From positions 1-54,199 of the forward strand of contig NZ_JACJSJ010000053.1 in NCBI RefSeq assembly GCF_014698115.1: DNA of 54,199 nucleotides, in the 5' to 3' direction. The notes beneath the pieces were generated by a model. That model was not told the DNA's origin, made no database searches, and saw only the letters and a list, made by a program, of their open reading frames with translations. The stretch's first letter is position 1. Every line of letters starts with the position of its first letter. Made by a program: the position numbers and the translations under genes. The stretch is from Nostoc sp. FACHB-973. GTDB lineage: Bacteria; Cyanobacteriota; Cyanobacteriia; Cyanobacteriales; Nostocaceae. Shown piece after piece: positions 15,637 through 24,318 of the stretch.

Positions 15637-17604
15637 ATGAAGATACCAAAAGCATGGATATCTCTTCTGGTTGTCATTGCTTGTATTATTTATAGTATCG
15701 CCGCACAAGCTACAATCAACACAATTGGTGATGGCAATTTCCCGACTCGAATTGTAGAAGTTGCAAATCCTCAGTCTCGACTACCTGCTACTAAAGTTTT
15801 GCTCCCAGACTGGAGCCGCATTTCTCTGGCCCAGCTACCAGGTATCAGTCAATCCGGTGCAATTGATGGCAGTCCCTACAGCCAGACACTAGGTTATGAC
15901 CTGAGTCGGACTTGGAATGTTGGTATGACTCCTGACCAATATTTGAAGTTAGGAGATATCAGTGAAGCATTGCAGGCAGAGGAGTTTTCTTTGCAGGCGA
16001 TCCAAGCGATCGCTCTGGGCACAGTACCAGAGGCGAACACAGACATTAACAGTATAGATTTCAACAAAATTGCCTTGAGTGAATTTCCCCTGATTGGGGA
16101 GCAGACATTGAGCCATTTAGCTCAGGTTGTTCCAGAATTGGCTAAGACACAAGTAAACAATATTACACCTGTTGCAACCTTACTAAAATCTCACTTAATT
16201 GCCGCATCTAATTTAACACTAGCTCAGGTACTAACACAGTATGAAGTTGGGCAAATGAAGCTGGGAGAAATCGACTTGTCAAAGTTTTCTATTTCTTCAA
16301 TTCCTAACTTAGATGCAGTACAGCTACAACAATTTACAGGTTGGATGAATAGCAATGTTTCGGATATTCCTGGTTTGGGACAAGTACCTTTAGGATTAAT
16401 GCCTAATCCCATCACTGAAATTGGTAGCTTGGTAATGCGGATTGATGTAGTTCATGGGCCAGCAGAAAACCGCCGTAACAATACAATTTCTGGTTCAGAC
16501 GTGCAAGGGTTTTCTGTGCCTTGTACTGTAAAAGACTGCGCTTATTTAGAATTGGATGATTTGGAGAATACAGGCCGTAGCGATCGCAGTAAGTTGGAAG
16601 GTAAACAGTGGATTTCCGGTAAATACCAAGAAGTCGAGGGCGGGCGGGGTATCCTGAAAGCAGTGAATAACGGTCGGGAACCAACAGGACGGCTACCGTT
16701 TGGTAAAGCTTTTAAAGTGGTGGTAATGGAGCCGGATGAAACTACTGATACGGTAGATACGGCTTTGTTCTTTCGGTTTTGTGCTTGGCGAATGGGTTGT
16801 ACACCTTATTTTATCGGGCCTGTTCCTTTTTTCAGCTACAAGGTTAACTCCCTGATATTTGTAGGCAATTTGAGTGAACAGAGGACAAATACTGCGTCTT
16901 TACCAACTGGAGCTACAAGAGAGCCTAAAGCTAATACTACCAACGGTACTGGAGTAAGAGAGAAGATTAATCCATGCGCGTTCAGTAATGGTAGTCAGTC
17001 GATAACAGATCAATCACTCTCCGGTATTGATTTGCGATCGCTCTCAAATGCGATCGCGGAAATTGAGAGCGCTGGTAGTGGGGATTACAAAGCAGTTGGC
17101 ATACATACCTGTGCGGATGGGGGTTTAAATTGTGGTCGCGCTCTCGGTCGCTACCAGTTCATGAGTTATAACCCCTACGCAGTGCAGTTAATTGCTCTAA
17201 AGCCTGGAGGTCAAGAGTTCTTGAGTCAAGTAGGGCAAGGGCATCAACCAACAGAGGCTGAACTATTTGAGTTTTTTCCTCCAGCTGACCAAGATAGGGC
17301 GTTTATGGCTGATATGGCTAACAAAATTCAAGTGACACAAGAGCAAATCGATCCGGCTACAGGAGAGCCATTTACGGGCGAACGCCTAATTGAACGAGTG
17401 GCTCAAAAGCATTTTGGTGGTGATTACAGCAAAGTTGATGGAAATGGCTCAGATGCCCTCGGTCGCCTCAGTCTCAAAGATTACGGCAAAACCGCTTTAG
17501 CTAGTTATCGCAATGGTAATAGCGATAATGGAACGCTGACCTGTTCTCCCAATGTAAATTCTAGCTACATCAGCACTGCTAAAAATACTGAAAATGGGAG
17601 GTAG
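15637..17604 (+). CDS. Exported lysozyme-like (lytic transglycosylase) protein of a transfer region
   Basis: 655 residues. Residues 8-25 form an N-terminal signal/membrane segment. A long Gln/Leu-rich middle follows, then a Cys-containing region (about 285-410; CTVKDCAYLELDD, FCAWRMGC). At about 465-600 there is a lysozyme-fold pattern: AIAEIESAGSGDYKAVG with the likely catalytic Glu, then LGRYQFM, then QDRAFMADM and AQKHFGGDYS. Such enzymes open peptidoglycan for conjugation machines (VirB1-like role). The next gene starts 3 bases after its stop, so the two form an operon. The substrate role is inferred. Confidence 0.65.
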   Translation: MKIPKAWISLLVVIACIIYSIAAQATINTIGDGNFPTRIVEVANPQSRLPATKVLLPDWSRISLAQLPGISQSGAIDGSPYSQTLGYDLSRTWNVGMTPDQYLKLGDISEALQAEEFSLQAIQAIALGTVPEANTDINSIDFNKIALSEFPLIGEQTLSHLAQVVPELAKTQVNNITPVATLLKSHLIAASNLTLAQVLTQYEVGQMKLGEIDLSKFSISSIPNLDAVQLQQFTGWMNSNVSDIPGLGQVPLGLMPNPITEIGSLVMRIDVVHGPAENRRNNTISGSDVQGFSVPCTVKDCAYLELDDLENTGRSDRSKLEGKQWISGKYQEVEGGRGILKAVNNGREPTGRLPFGKAFKVVVMEPDETTDTVDTALFFRFCAWRMGCTPYFIGPVPFFSYKVNSLIFVGNLSEQRTNTASLPTGATREPKANTTNGTGVREKINPCAFSNGSQSITDQSLSGIDLRSLSNAIAEIESAGSGDYKAVGIHTCADGGLNCGRALGRYQFMSYNPYAVQLIALKPGGQEFLSQVGQGHQPTEAELFEFFPPADQDRAFMADMANKIQVTQEQIDPATGEPFTGERLIERVAQKHFGGDYSKVDGNGSDALGRLSLKDYGKTALASYRNGNSDNGTLTCSPNVNSSYISTAKNTENGR

Positions 17605-17607
17605 AGT

Positions 17608-18336
17608 ATGACAGATTTATCTAAAACTTCTATTACCTCACCCCATGAGATAAAAGAAACATTTGATACTGATACCAATTCAAAAATACACTTTGGACAA
17701 GCAGCGGAAGGAAAGGGAGTTTATTCTGACTCCGCCTCCCCTATTCAGTCTCAACCACTGAAGACAACTGCATATCAATTACCAGCACCTCCTATGAGGG
17801 TACGCTACTGGATTCATTGGTTTCGCATTGGTTTGGGCATCTTTTTGTTGCTGTCGATTCTCATGAGCTTAGGGGGCTGTAGCTTAAATGCGGCAACCGT
17901 TAGTTGGAACAAAGCTGCTAATGTTGTGCCTGCTACAGTCGTTGAACAGGTGATTGTAGAAAATACAGAGTTAAATGCTAAAGTATCTGCTAAAAATATA
18001 CTGGCTTGGAGTGTGGAAGGAAAAGACGGTAGGTTCGCAGTTTTCAACTTGAATACGCCTGATGTCTGTGGTGCTTTGGGATGTCTGTATACTGGTTACT
18101 GGCTCAGAAAGGACAAACCAATTACTCAGGTATTCTTGAGTTACTTGAATCCCAATCTGCCACCAGGTAAGCATTTGTTGTCAGTGGGAGAGAATCGAGG
18201 TCAGGCATTACCGTGCATTAAGGTACTGCAAACCGAGCAAGAGCAGCTACGTCAATTGAATTTTTGTTTCAATGGCACTGGCTATCAACTTGCTGATAGT
18301 CAGCTTTTCACTAATAGTAAAAAATCCCAAAGTTGA
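17608..18336 (+). CDS. Membrane-anchored protein of the transfer operon, unknown family
   Basis: 242 residues. A polar N-terminus of about 70 residues is followed by one membrane helix (IGLGIFLLLSILMSLGG, about 74-90) that ends in a GGC motif. An extracytoplasmic domain follows with paired cysteines (DVCGALGC; LPCIKV; NFCF). Its ribosome site (GGGAGG) lies in the end of the preceding gene. The topology suggests a T4SS accessory protein anchored to the inner membrane. A strong bidirectional terminator follows. Confidence 0.6.
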   Translation: MTDLSKTSITSPHEIKETFDTDTNSKIHFGQAAEGKGVYSDSASPIQSQPLKTTAYQLPAPPMRVRYWIHWFRIGLGIFLLLSILMSLGGCSLNAATVSWNKAANVVPATVVEQVIVENTELNAKVSAKNILAWSVEGKDGRFAVFNLNTPDVCGALGCLYTGYWLRKDKPITQVFLSYLNPNLPPGKHLLSVGENRGQALPCIKVLQTEQEQLRQLNFCFNGTGYQLADSQLFTNSKKSQS

Positions 18337-18348
18337 TAACTCGAAATC

Positions 18349-18399
18349 TAGAATAAAACTCTGCCATAGTCATCTTAGCTACGGCAGAGTTTTATTCTA
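18349..18399. terminator. Strong bidirectional terminator (17-bp stem)
   Basis: Bases 18349-18365 are the exact complement of 18383-18399, with A/T-rich outer ends giving a U-tract on both strands and GC-rich inner ends. It separates the rightward transfer operon from the leftward DUF5895-like gene. Confidence 0.85.
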
Positions 18400-18453
18400 A
18401 AACCTCTAGGAAATTCCCATTAAATCGGTATCTAGGTCAATGGTGGATCAAGA

Positions 18454-18583
18454 GTGCTGAGTGCTGAGTGCTGAGTTAAAAGGCCGCCCACAAGTGGATG
18501 CCGTGCGGGACATATACCAAGTACATAAGTACTGAGTGACTTTTAATCTACTCAGAACTCATGACTCAGCACTGAGTACTGGG
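18454..18583. repeat. Heptad repeats GTGCTGA x3 with inverted partner
   Basis: Three perfect tandem GTGCTGA units lie at 18454-18474. Related inverted sequence (CTCAGCACTGAGTACT) lies at about 18562-18580. These match the short tandemly repeated heptamers known from Nostocales intergenic DNA. No gene lies between 18400 and 18618. Confidence 0.6.
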
Positions 18584-18618
18584 TAGTTTACCAGCACAGA
18601 CGCTATAGTTGCATTGGA

Positions 18619-19725
18619 CTATTCCTCATCATCCAGTTCATCGTCTTCCTCCTCAAAATCATCATCGTCTAACTCAGCTTCCAAATCGTCGGTTTCATCG
18701 AGGAAGTCGTCATCATCAATAAGTTGAATTTTGCGAGGTAGCTTGGTCGCTGGTTTGGATTTACGAACGCTTTGAGTTTTGTTCCTATTCTTATTTGGTG
18801 GCAATACTTCCACGTCTACAGATACCGATTCTCCCGGTAAAGCAGGTAGGGATTGAGGTTCATTAAAACCAGCGATCGCATCATGTTGTTGCCAAATGAG
18901 GGCTTTAGCTGTGGGCTGACCCAAATAAAATTGAGACAGATTTTCAACGGTGGGTTTGGTATAATCTACAGTCTTACAACAGTCGTGTTTATTCTTACCT
19001 TCGCCCTCTTTGACAGCTTTGAACTCGACTGACAGCACACCTAAGCTACGCCACCTATCGTTTTTGCCGCTAAATGGCACTTGGAAATAATCAGCAAAGG
19101 TTTTTTCCAAAGAACGGTAAAACTCCTCACGCACCGACTTAAAACTCCAGAGAGCTACATTCTTAAAGCGGACAACGACAGGAGTAGTATGCAGGGGTTG
19201 ATTATCCTCATCCAGAAACACCAGTGCATGTTCTGAACACACATCCATTGTTTTCTTGTCAAGGTTATGTTTGTATTCATCATAAAGCCCAACAAAAGAA
19301 CCACCTAAGTCTTCAACATCTGATTTATAACGGATATACTCTGGTACAAAAGCTAAAACTAGTAACCGTGCTTGAGTAATTAAAAGTCCAGTAACATCTT
19401 CAGTTAGGGTGACAATAGTTAGCTCGTTTTCATCAGGCATATCAAGCCAGCCAGCCTTTTCTAACTGATCTTCTGGAATTAGAAGTCCGGCGGGTTTGTC
19501 ATTAACGACAATGCCGTAAGGCAGTAACGGTCGTCTAACTTGGTTATAACTGTCGCTGAGAAGTTCTGGGTCAATATCGTCAATATCAAGGTCTGACAAT
19601 TGAGTGTTAGGAGCTTTAGATTTAGCTGCTTGAGTTTTGGTATTAGCTTTGGGATTAGAAGCAGCAGTTTTGGCAGTAGATTGATTGGAGCGATTAGAGT
19701 TGTTTGAAACCCTAGATTTAACCAT
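18619..19725 (-). CDS. DUF5895-like plasmid protein with strongly acidic tail
   Basis: 368 residues. A basic, disordered N-terminus (about 1-45, Ser/Asn/Lys/Ala) leads into a conserved globular part from about 60 (RRPLLPYGIVVNDKPAGLLIPEDQLEKAGW, then a beta-rich region). The last 35 residues are nearly all Asp/Glu. The globular part resembles the cyanobacterial family DUF5895, though I cannot check it. A basic head, beta-rich core and acidic tail recall single-strand DNA-binding proteins, and the gene sits in a replicon rich in replication genes. That function is only a suggestion. Confidence 0.6.
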   Translation of the reverse strand: MVKSRVSNNSNRSNQSTAKTAASNPKANTKTQAAKSKAPNTQLSDLDIDDIDPELLSDSYNQVRRPLLPYGIVVNDKPAGLLIPEDQLEKAGWLDMPDENELTIVTLTEDVTGLLITQARLLVLAFVPEYIRYKSDVEDLGGSFVGLYDEYKHNLDKKTMDVCSEHALVFLDEDNQPLHTTPVVVRFKNVALWSFKSVREEFYRSLEKTFADYFQVPFSGKNDRWRSLGVLSVEFKAVKEGEGKNKHDCCKTVDYTKPTVENLSQFYLGQPTAKALIWQQHDAIAGFNEPQSLPALPGESVSVDVEVLPPNKNRNKTQSVRKSKPATKLPRKIQLIDDDDFLDETDDLEAELDDDDFEEEDDELDDEE

Positions 19726-19742
19726 TGGACTACATAAATATG

Positions 19743-19770
19743 ATTGCCCAACGCATGAGGCGTTAGCCTC
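19743..19770. repeat. Dispersed hairpin repeat, copy 1 (GAGGC-GTTA-GCCTC)
   Basis: The sequence TTGCCCAACGCATGAGGC then GTTAGCCTC resembles 25191-25216, with the same hairpin. Both copies lie just upstream of leftward genes. This is a typical small dispersed cyanobacterial repeat. Confidence 0.55.
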
Positions 19771-19866
19771 AAAATTTAGTTATTGAGCTTGCCTAAAATG
19801 TAGCGATTTTAATGTATACAACTATAAACTTATTCTAATTTTAACTTGGTATTCAATAGTTAGCTT

Positions 19867-21276
19867 TTATTTTATTGTTTCATCTTTTGTTTTGTCAAAA
19901 CCTGCTATGTATACTAATTCCTCAACAGCAATGCGAATGTCAGCTTTAACCTTATTAATATCATAATCTCTAGCATTATAACGGCGGTTATGTGCTGATA
20001 AATCGCCAATTACTTTTATATCGGCTATTTTTTCTAAATTTTTACTACGACTGACATTCCATTCAGTTTCTGACAAAAACTTGGATATTAAATCTTTAAG
20101 TGCAAAAAAATCACCATTTTTATTCTTAATTTTTGAATCAATTTTATGATGTTCATAGCATTCAATTATTAATGTTTCTATTAAACGTCTAACCATTACT
20201 GCACAAGCATCATAAAGCCCCTGTTTATAACATTCATTTGCCTGATATGCGACTTTCTTTATATAATCTCTTGTTTTTTGCACTATTTCCATAGGAAAAA
20301 GGAGAGATGCTTCTCTTTGTTTTTCCGCTTCTAGAGTAACAGCTTTATCTTCTTCAATATCCTGGCTATCCTGATTTTGCAATGATGAATTAAAAATATG
20401 TGAACGTTGTTGCTGCTTTTCCCAAAGTAGATTTACAAGATTTAGCATGAAGCGAATTGCGTCTGTTTTTTGACTTTTGACGATGGAATCAAGACAGATA
20501 TTACCAGTAATTAAAACGCCTACACCGAAAATATCATTATAACTACCAAGTATAGGATACATAGCTCCATCCCAACGTAAATCGCTGGATGTTATCATGA
20601 TAGTGGTAGTATTTCCAGGAAGTAAAATTCTCAACCGAAAAGCATCATCCACTTGAATAGGTGAATTAACTACTAGTCTCTGCACATCTTTAAATACTGA
20701 ACGAATAGACTCATCGACCCTTCTTAAATATTTTTCGTTTATTTCTAGAGAAAAATAGTAAATTTTATTATTTATTTTATTTTGTTCATCGTAACAGTTA
20801 ATAAAATCTGTGTGAAAATCTTCTATACGTTGACCATCTGGGAATTCTGATTGACTGATAGGATGTCTAATGATAGGTAGCAAAGCTTTTCTTAGAAAAT
20901 TATTATAATCAGATATAAATGGCTGCCCGTTTTCACTGCACATGAAGATGACAATACCTCCATTTTTGCGGAAATTGAGAATAATTTCAGATTTTACTTT
21001 CTCTGATTCATCCTGCGAAATAACCTTTAGTTTATTTTCTATAATTAAAATATCATAATTATTATTTTTAAATTCTTCTTCTGTAATCAATTGTCTCTTG
21101 GTTGTTTCTGGATAATTTTCCATAGAAGACACAATTGCATAATGCAAAGTAACATTATGATATTCTTTTAATTCGTTAACCAAAATTTGGCATTTAATAG
21201 GCTCTAAAGTTAATTCTGCTAAATCAGCATAAATATAAAGAATATTGGCTTTTGTTTTCATAATGTTTTCCTCCAT
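19867..21276 (-). CDS. Possible defence protein: amidotransferase-like N-terminus and DUF4145/HEPN-like C-terminus
   Basis: 469 residues, in unusually AT-rich DNA. Residues about 10-115 look like a Rossmann/class I amidotransferase-like domain (NILYIYADLAELTLEP, NYDILIIENKL, FRKNGGIVIFMCSENG) but without an obvious catalytic triad. Residues about 340-460 match the DUF4145 layout (EIVQKTRDYIKKVAYQANEC, YDACAVMVRRLIETL, KVIGDLSAHNRR), an all-helical HEPN-like domain often found in phage-defence proteins. The conserved AH in GDLSAHN is in the expected place. The first ATG (21276) or the one at 21261 may start translation. There is no partner in an operon. The defence role is inferred. Confidence 0.5.
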   Translation of the reverse strand: MEENIMKTKANILYIYADLAELTLEPIKCQILVNELKEYHNVTLHYAIVSSMENYPETTKRQLITEEEFKNNNYDILIIENKLKVISQDESEKVKSEIILNFRKNGGIVIFMCSENGQPFISDYNNFLRKALLPIIRHPISQSEFPDGQRIEDFHTDFINCYDEQNKINNKIYYFSLEINEKYLRRVDESIRSVFKDVQRLVVNSPIQVDDAFRLRILLPGNTTTIMITSSDLRWDGAMYPILGSYNDIFGVGVLITGNICLDSIVKSQKTDAIRFMLNLVNLLWEKQQQRSHIFNSSLQNQDSQDIEEDKAVTLEAEKQREASLLFPMEIVQKTRDYIKKVAYQANECYKQGLYDACAVMVRRLIETLIIECYEHHKIDSKIKNKNGDFFALKDLISKFLSETEWNVSRSKNLEKIADIKVIGDLSAHNRRYNARDYDINKVKADIRIAVEELVYIAGFDKTKDETIK

Positions 21277-21341
21277 ATAATTGTCTATATTTTTATCCCC
21301 ACCACCCAGATTTAGGGTTTAGGTAATTTACCTTCACGACA

Positions 21342-21578
21342 CTAACTGCCTTCATCAGCCTGCCATTCTACCCTATCACTGATAGCTTTGCCTATGTCTT
21401 TTTTAGCTATTACCTCACTGGCTAAAAGTCCAGCTTTTTGTAAGGATGTAATATTCACTATTGAGCCGAGATAAGAACGAGTGCGGAAATAGCAACTGAA
21501 AAAACTTGATTTTTCGTTGCCTACACTTATAAAGTTGTCATGTATCTGACACTCCTCTAGAAATAGAGTTTCTAACAC
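21342..21578 (-). CDS. Small open frame, possible hypothetical protein
   Basis: 78 residues with balanced composition (ECQIHDNFISVGNEKSSFFS, then NITSLQKAGLLASEVIAKKD). The residue pattern looks protein-like, but there is no recognised family, no clear ribosome site, and the gene could be a truncated remnant. It is separated by 65 bases from the leftward gene that follows. Confidence 0.3.
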   Translation of the reverse strand: MLETLFLEECQIHDNFISVGNEKSSFFSCYFRTRSYLGSIVNITSLQKAGLLASEVIAKKDIGKAISDRVEWQADEGS

Positions 21579-21659
21579 CTCTAAAAAAATGTCCAGAAGG
21601 TCAATACTTTAGCTTTCACTTGGTAGCTAAAATTTCTGTTAAATCCATACTTAACAGCT

Positions 21660-23525
21660 ATGAACATTTACCAGAAAAATCTACCAGACAACCAGATTAC
21701 TGCTAACTCAACATTAATTGAAGTGTCATCCTTCCAAGCACCTCTGGCTAGCATTGACTTTGGCAAGTTGTTTCAACAGTATAACAATCCCCAAGGTTGG
21801 ATGATGGTAGGTGGAATGCTCTTCGTTTTACTGTTGTTGCAAATCAGTGGTACTGGTAAGGGAAAAATCACCACTGGTAAAGTCTCCGGTATCAGTGAGA
21901 AACTAGCAGCAACTAATCTAGCACTCAAGCAAATCAAGGAGCATAAACACAATAAAGTTACCCTGTGGTCTGGAACTCCTCGCTATTGGGTAAAAGGCAA
22001 GTGGCGGGGGTTGCTGGCTAACATACAAACTATGCTTGGTGCTGCACCTACAGTTTGGTTTCCCAATGCCGAAAGGGGAACACTGGTAATAGGTGCGCCT
22101 GGGTCTGGTAAAACCTACTCTACCATAGACCGGATGTTAGAAAGTGCTATGCAGCAAGGTTTTCCGATTTTACTCTACGACAAGAAGGGCGACCAACTAC
22201 GACTCCATGCACCCTTAGCAGCACGTTATGGCTATAAAGTACGAGTATTTGCCCCCGGTGAACCCTTTAGCGGTGTGATCAATCCTTTGGATTATATGCG
22301 TGATGCACGCGATGGGGTAATGGCGGGGGAAATTGGACAAGTGATTAACCGCAATGCTTCCAGTGGTGGTAAAAGTGATGAGTTCTTTGCTAAAGCCGGT
22401 GACTTGTTAGCTAAAGCACTTTTACAGTTAGTCAAGGGTTCACCTTACCCAGATATGGCGATGCTTTATGCGGTGCTGCGGTTGCCAAAACTTGTACAGC
22501 GCCTTGACCATGCGGTACAGTCCAAAAGGTTGGATGAATGGGTGGCGACTTCATTTATTCAATTTTTGAGTGCCAAGGATGCAGAGAAGACTATTTCGGG
22601 GATTTTGACCACAGCAGCAGGTACTTTCTCATCTTTCATCCAAGCTGATTTGCTGAGGGCATTTATAGGGAAATCGGATATTCCCACTAAGCTTGAAGGT
22701 AGAGAGATGGTGGTGTTCAAGCTAGATGATGAACGCCGCAGTGTGGTTGGGCCTCTGCTGGCGGCTGCAATGCACTTGATGATTGTCGGTAATTTAAGCC
22801 GTCCCCGCAAAGACCCGTTGATTATTTCTTTGGATGAATTACCATCAATTAAGCTAGACAGATTACCACAGTGGATTAATGAATATCGTTCTAATGGTGC
22901 CTGCTTTATTCTGGGTATCCAAAGTTTAGAGCAACTTTACGATATTTATGGGGATAAGATGGGAAGTGCGATCGCTTCTGCTTGTAGTACCCATGTTTTG
23001 TTCAATCCTGGTAACTACAAAACGGCTGAGGATTACTCAAAGCGTTACGGTGAGAAGGAAGTGCTGATTAAAAATCGTACCATAGGGCGATCGCTTGGCG
23101 GACAAATGAGCCGTTCAATTAGCTGGAGTGAGAATTTGCAAAAAATGCCTGTAATCAGTGCTGACGAAATTTTGAAATTTCCTCAAGGCAAGTGCGTAAT
23201 TACTAGTCCTGGTTATAGTTCCGAGGGACAAGCTTCTATTCCTTATCCTTTAATTATTCCAGTGTCCAAAGCTGATGAAAAACGGGCGCATGATAGTGAG
23301 GCTCTTTGGGACACACAAGTTAAACCTGCTTTAGAAAGTCAGGTGACAATTCCTGATATTAAAACGTTAACACAAGCATTACATGAACGGATTGAGTCAG
23401 CCGCGCGGATGTTGCCATTACCAGAAGAAGATGTAGCACCTGCACATGAGTCTAGTAACAGTGAAACTGATGTTTTAGAAAATTTCCCAGCACGAGTTTA
23501 TCAAACACCCGGATTGCAAGGATAA
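21660..23525 (+). CDS. VirD4/TraD-type conjugative coupling ATPase
   Basis: 621 residues. One membrane helix is near the N-terminus (about 46-62), followed by a P-loop NTPase: Walker A GAPGSGKT (145-152), ILLYDKKGDQ, then DELPSIKLDRLPQWI (Walker B) and a Q-rich sensor (FILGIQSLEQL). The C-terminal 60 residues are acidic and disordered. VirD4-type hexamers bring the relaxase-DNA complex to the type IV secretion channel. No relaxase or channel genes were recognised here, so the transfer set is incomplete within this window. Confidence 0.9.
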   Translation: MNIYQKNLPDNQITANSTLIEVSSFQAPLASIDFGKLFQQYNNPQGWMMVGGMLFVLLLLQISGTGKGKITTGKVSGISEKLAATNLALKQIKEHKHNKVTLWSGTPRYWVKGKWRGLLANIQTMLGAAPTVWFPNAERGTLVIGAPGSGKTYSTIDRMLESAMQQGFPILLYDKKGDQLRLHAPLAARYGYKVRVFAPGEPFSGVINPLDYMRDARDGVMAGEIGQVINRNASSGGKSDEFFAKAGDLLAKALLQLVKGSPYPDMAMLYAVLRLPKLVQRLDHAVQSKRLDEWVATSFIQFLSAKDAEKTISGILTTAAGTFSSFIQADLLRAFIGKSDIPTKLEGREMVVFKLDDERRSVVGPLLAAAMHLMIVGNLSRPRKDPLIISLDELPSIKLDRLPQWINEYRSNGACFILGIQSLEQLYDIYGDKMGSAIASACSTHVLFNPGNYKTAEDYSKRYGEKEVLIKNRTIGRSLGGQMSRSISWSENLQKMPVISADEILKFPQGKCVITSPGYSSEGQASIPYPLIIPVSKADEKRAHDSEALWDTQVKPALESQVTIPDIKTLTQALHERIESAARMLPLPEEDVAPAHESSNSETDVLENFPARVYQTPGLQG

Positions 23526-23664
23526 GAGGCTGGTAGCTTTTAAGAAGCGAAATATTGTTGGACACATTGTTGCTCACAGCGTAGAATGTTCAGGGGGTGT
23601 ATGTTTTCCTGTTGCTAGTAATTTGAGGATAATCTGCGCTTGGTTGAAGTGGTTAAAGCAAGTG

Positions 23665-24318
23665 CTATTTCTCAACATTATTTTGCCATACCTCTTTGAT
23701 AAACTTTTTGAACTCTTCTAGAATCAGAGGTAAATCACTATCAATTTCTTGGGTTTGTTGCCCATTTGTAATTGAACGAAAGAGACGACGACCTCTACTA
23801 TCAAAACCAATTTTATCCGCAACTGCCATAAAGATTGAGTAATCTTCTGGTACTGGTAAATCTCCACCTTTGCGCTGAAGAATCAAAAAGCTGGTGATAA
23901 TTCCCAATCCACATTCTACCTGAAAGTTCTCTGTAGGTAACTGAATGGAAGCAATTAGCAAAGCCATGTCTTCTAATAGCCATCGGCGAAAGTGTGCTTG
24001 GTTAGATGAAGAAAGAATTCCATTAGACACCAAAATACAGACTATTTCACCAGGTTGCAATTGATTTAAACACTGTTCTACAAATAAGCACTCTTGTTCT
24101 GCTTGGGTTTTCAACTTGGATGTAATCACGTAGCTTCCATCTGCGTGTTTTATCCATTTATAAGCCATCTCAAATCTGGCTAGTTCGGAATCGGAAGTGA
24201 GATTAATTTTGCAATAGGGAGGATTGGCAAGTGCTACAGTAGGCAAGGAAATTGGCAGAGGAGGATTACTGACACAATTTTGAAATAGTTGTTGCCATTC
24301 AGTAATTTTAATTTGCAT
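23665..24318 (-). CDS. Adenine DNA methyltransferase, C-terminal half (catalytic NPPY)
   Basis: About 217 residues. NPPY at about residue 32 (numbered from ATG 24318) is the catalytic motif IV of N6-adenine methyltransferases. CILVSNGILSSSNQAHFRRWLLEDMALLIASIQLP follows as the usual motif V-VIII-like region. SAM-binding motif I is missing and is found instead in the upstream gene (24318-25190). The stop TGA of that gene overlaps this ATG by one base, so the two are coupled in translation and presumably assemble as one enzyme. The extension to a TTG at 24321 is less likely. Confidence 0.75.
   Translation of the reverse strand: MQIKITEWQQLFQNCVSNPPLPISLPTVALANPPYCKINLTSDSELARFEMAYKWIKHADGSYVITSKLKTQAEQECLFVEQCLNQLQPGEIVCILVSNGILSSSNQAHFRRWLLEDMALLIASIQLPTENFQVECGLGIITSFLILQRKGGDLPVPEDYSIFMAVADKIGFDSRGRRLFRSITNGQQTQEIDSDLPLILEEFKKFIKEVWQNNVEK

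Noticed and set aside
18454..18474. GTGCTGA tandem units as iterons
   Set aside because: The heptad is a common intergenic cyanobacterial repeat and is far from the replication gene.
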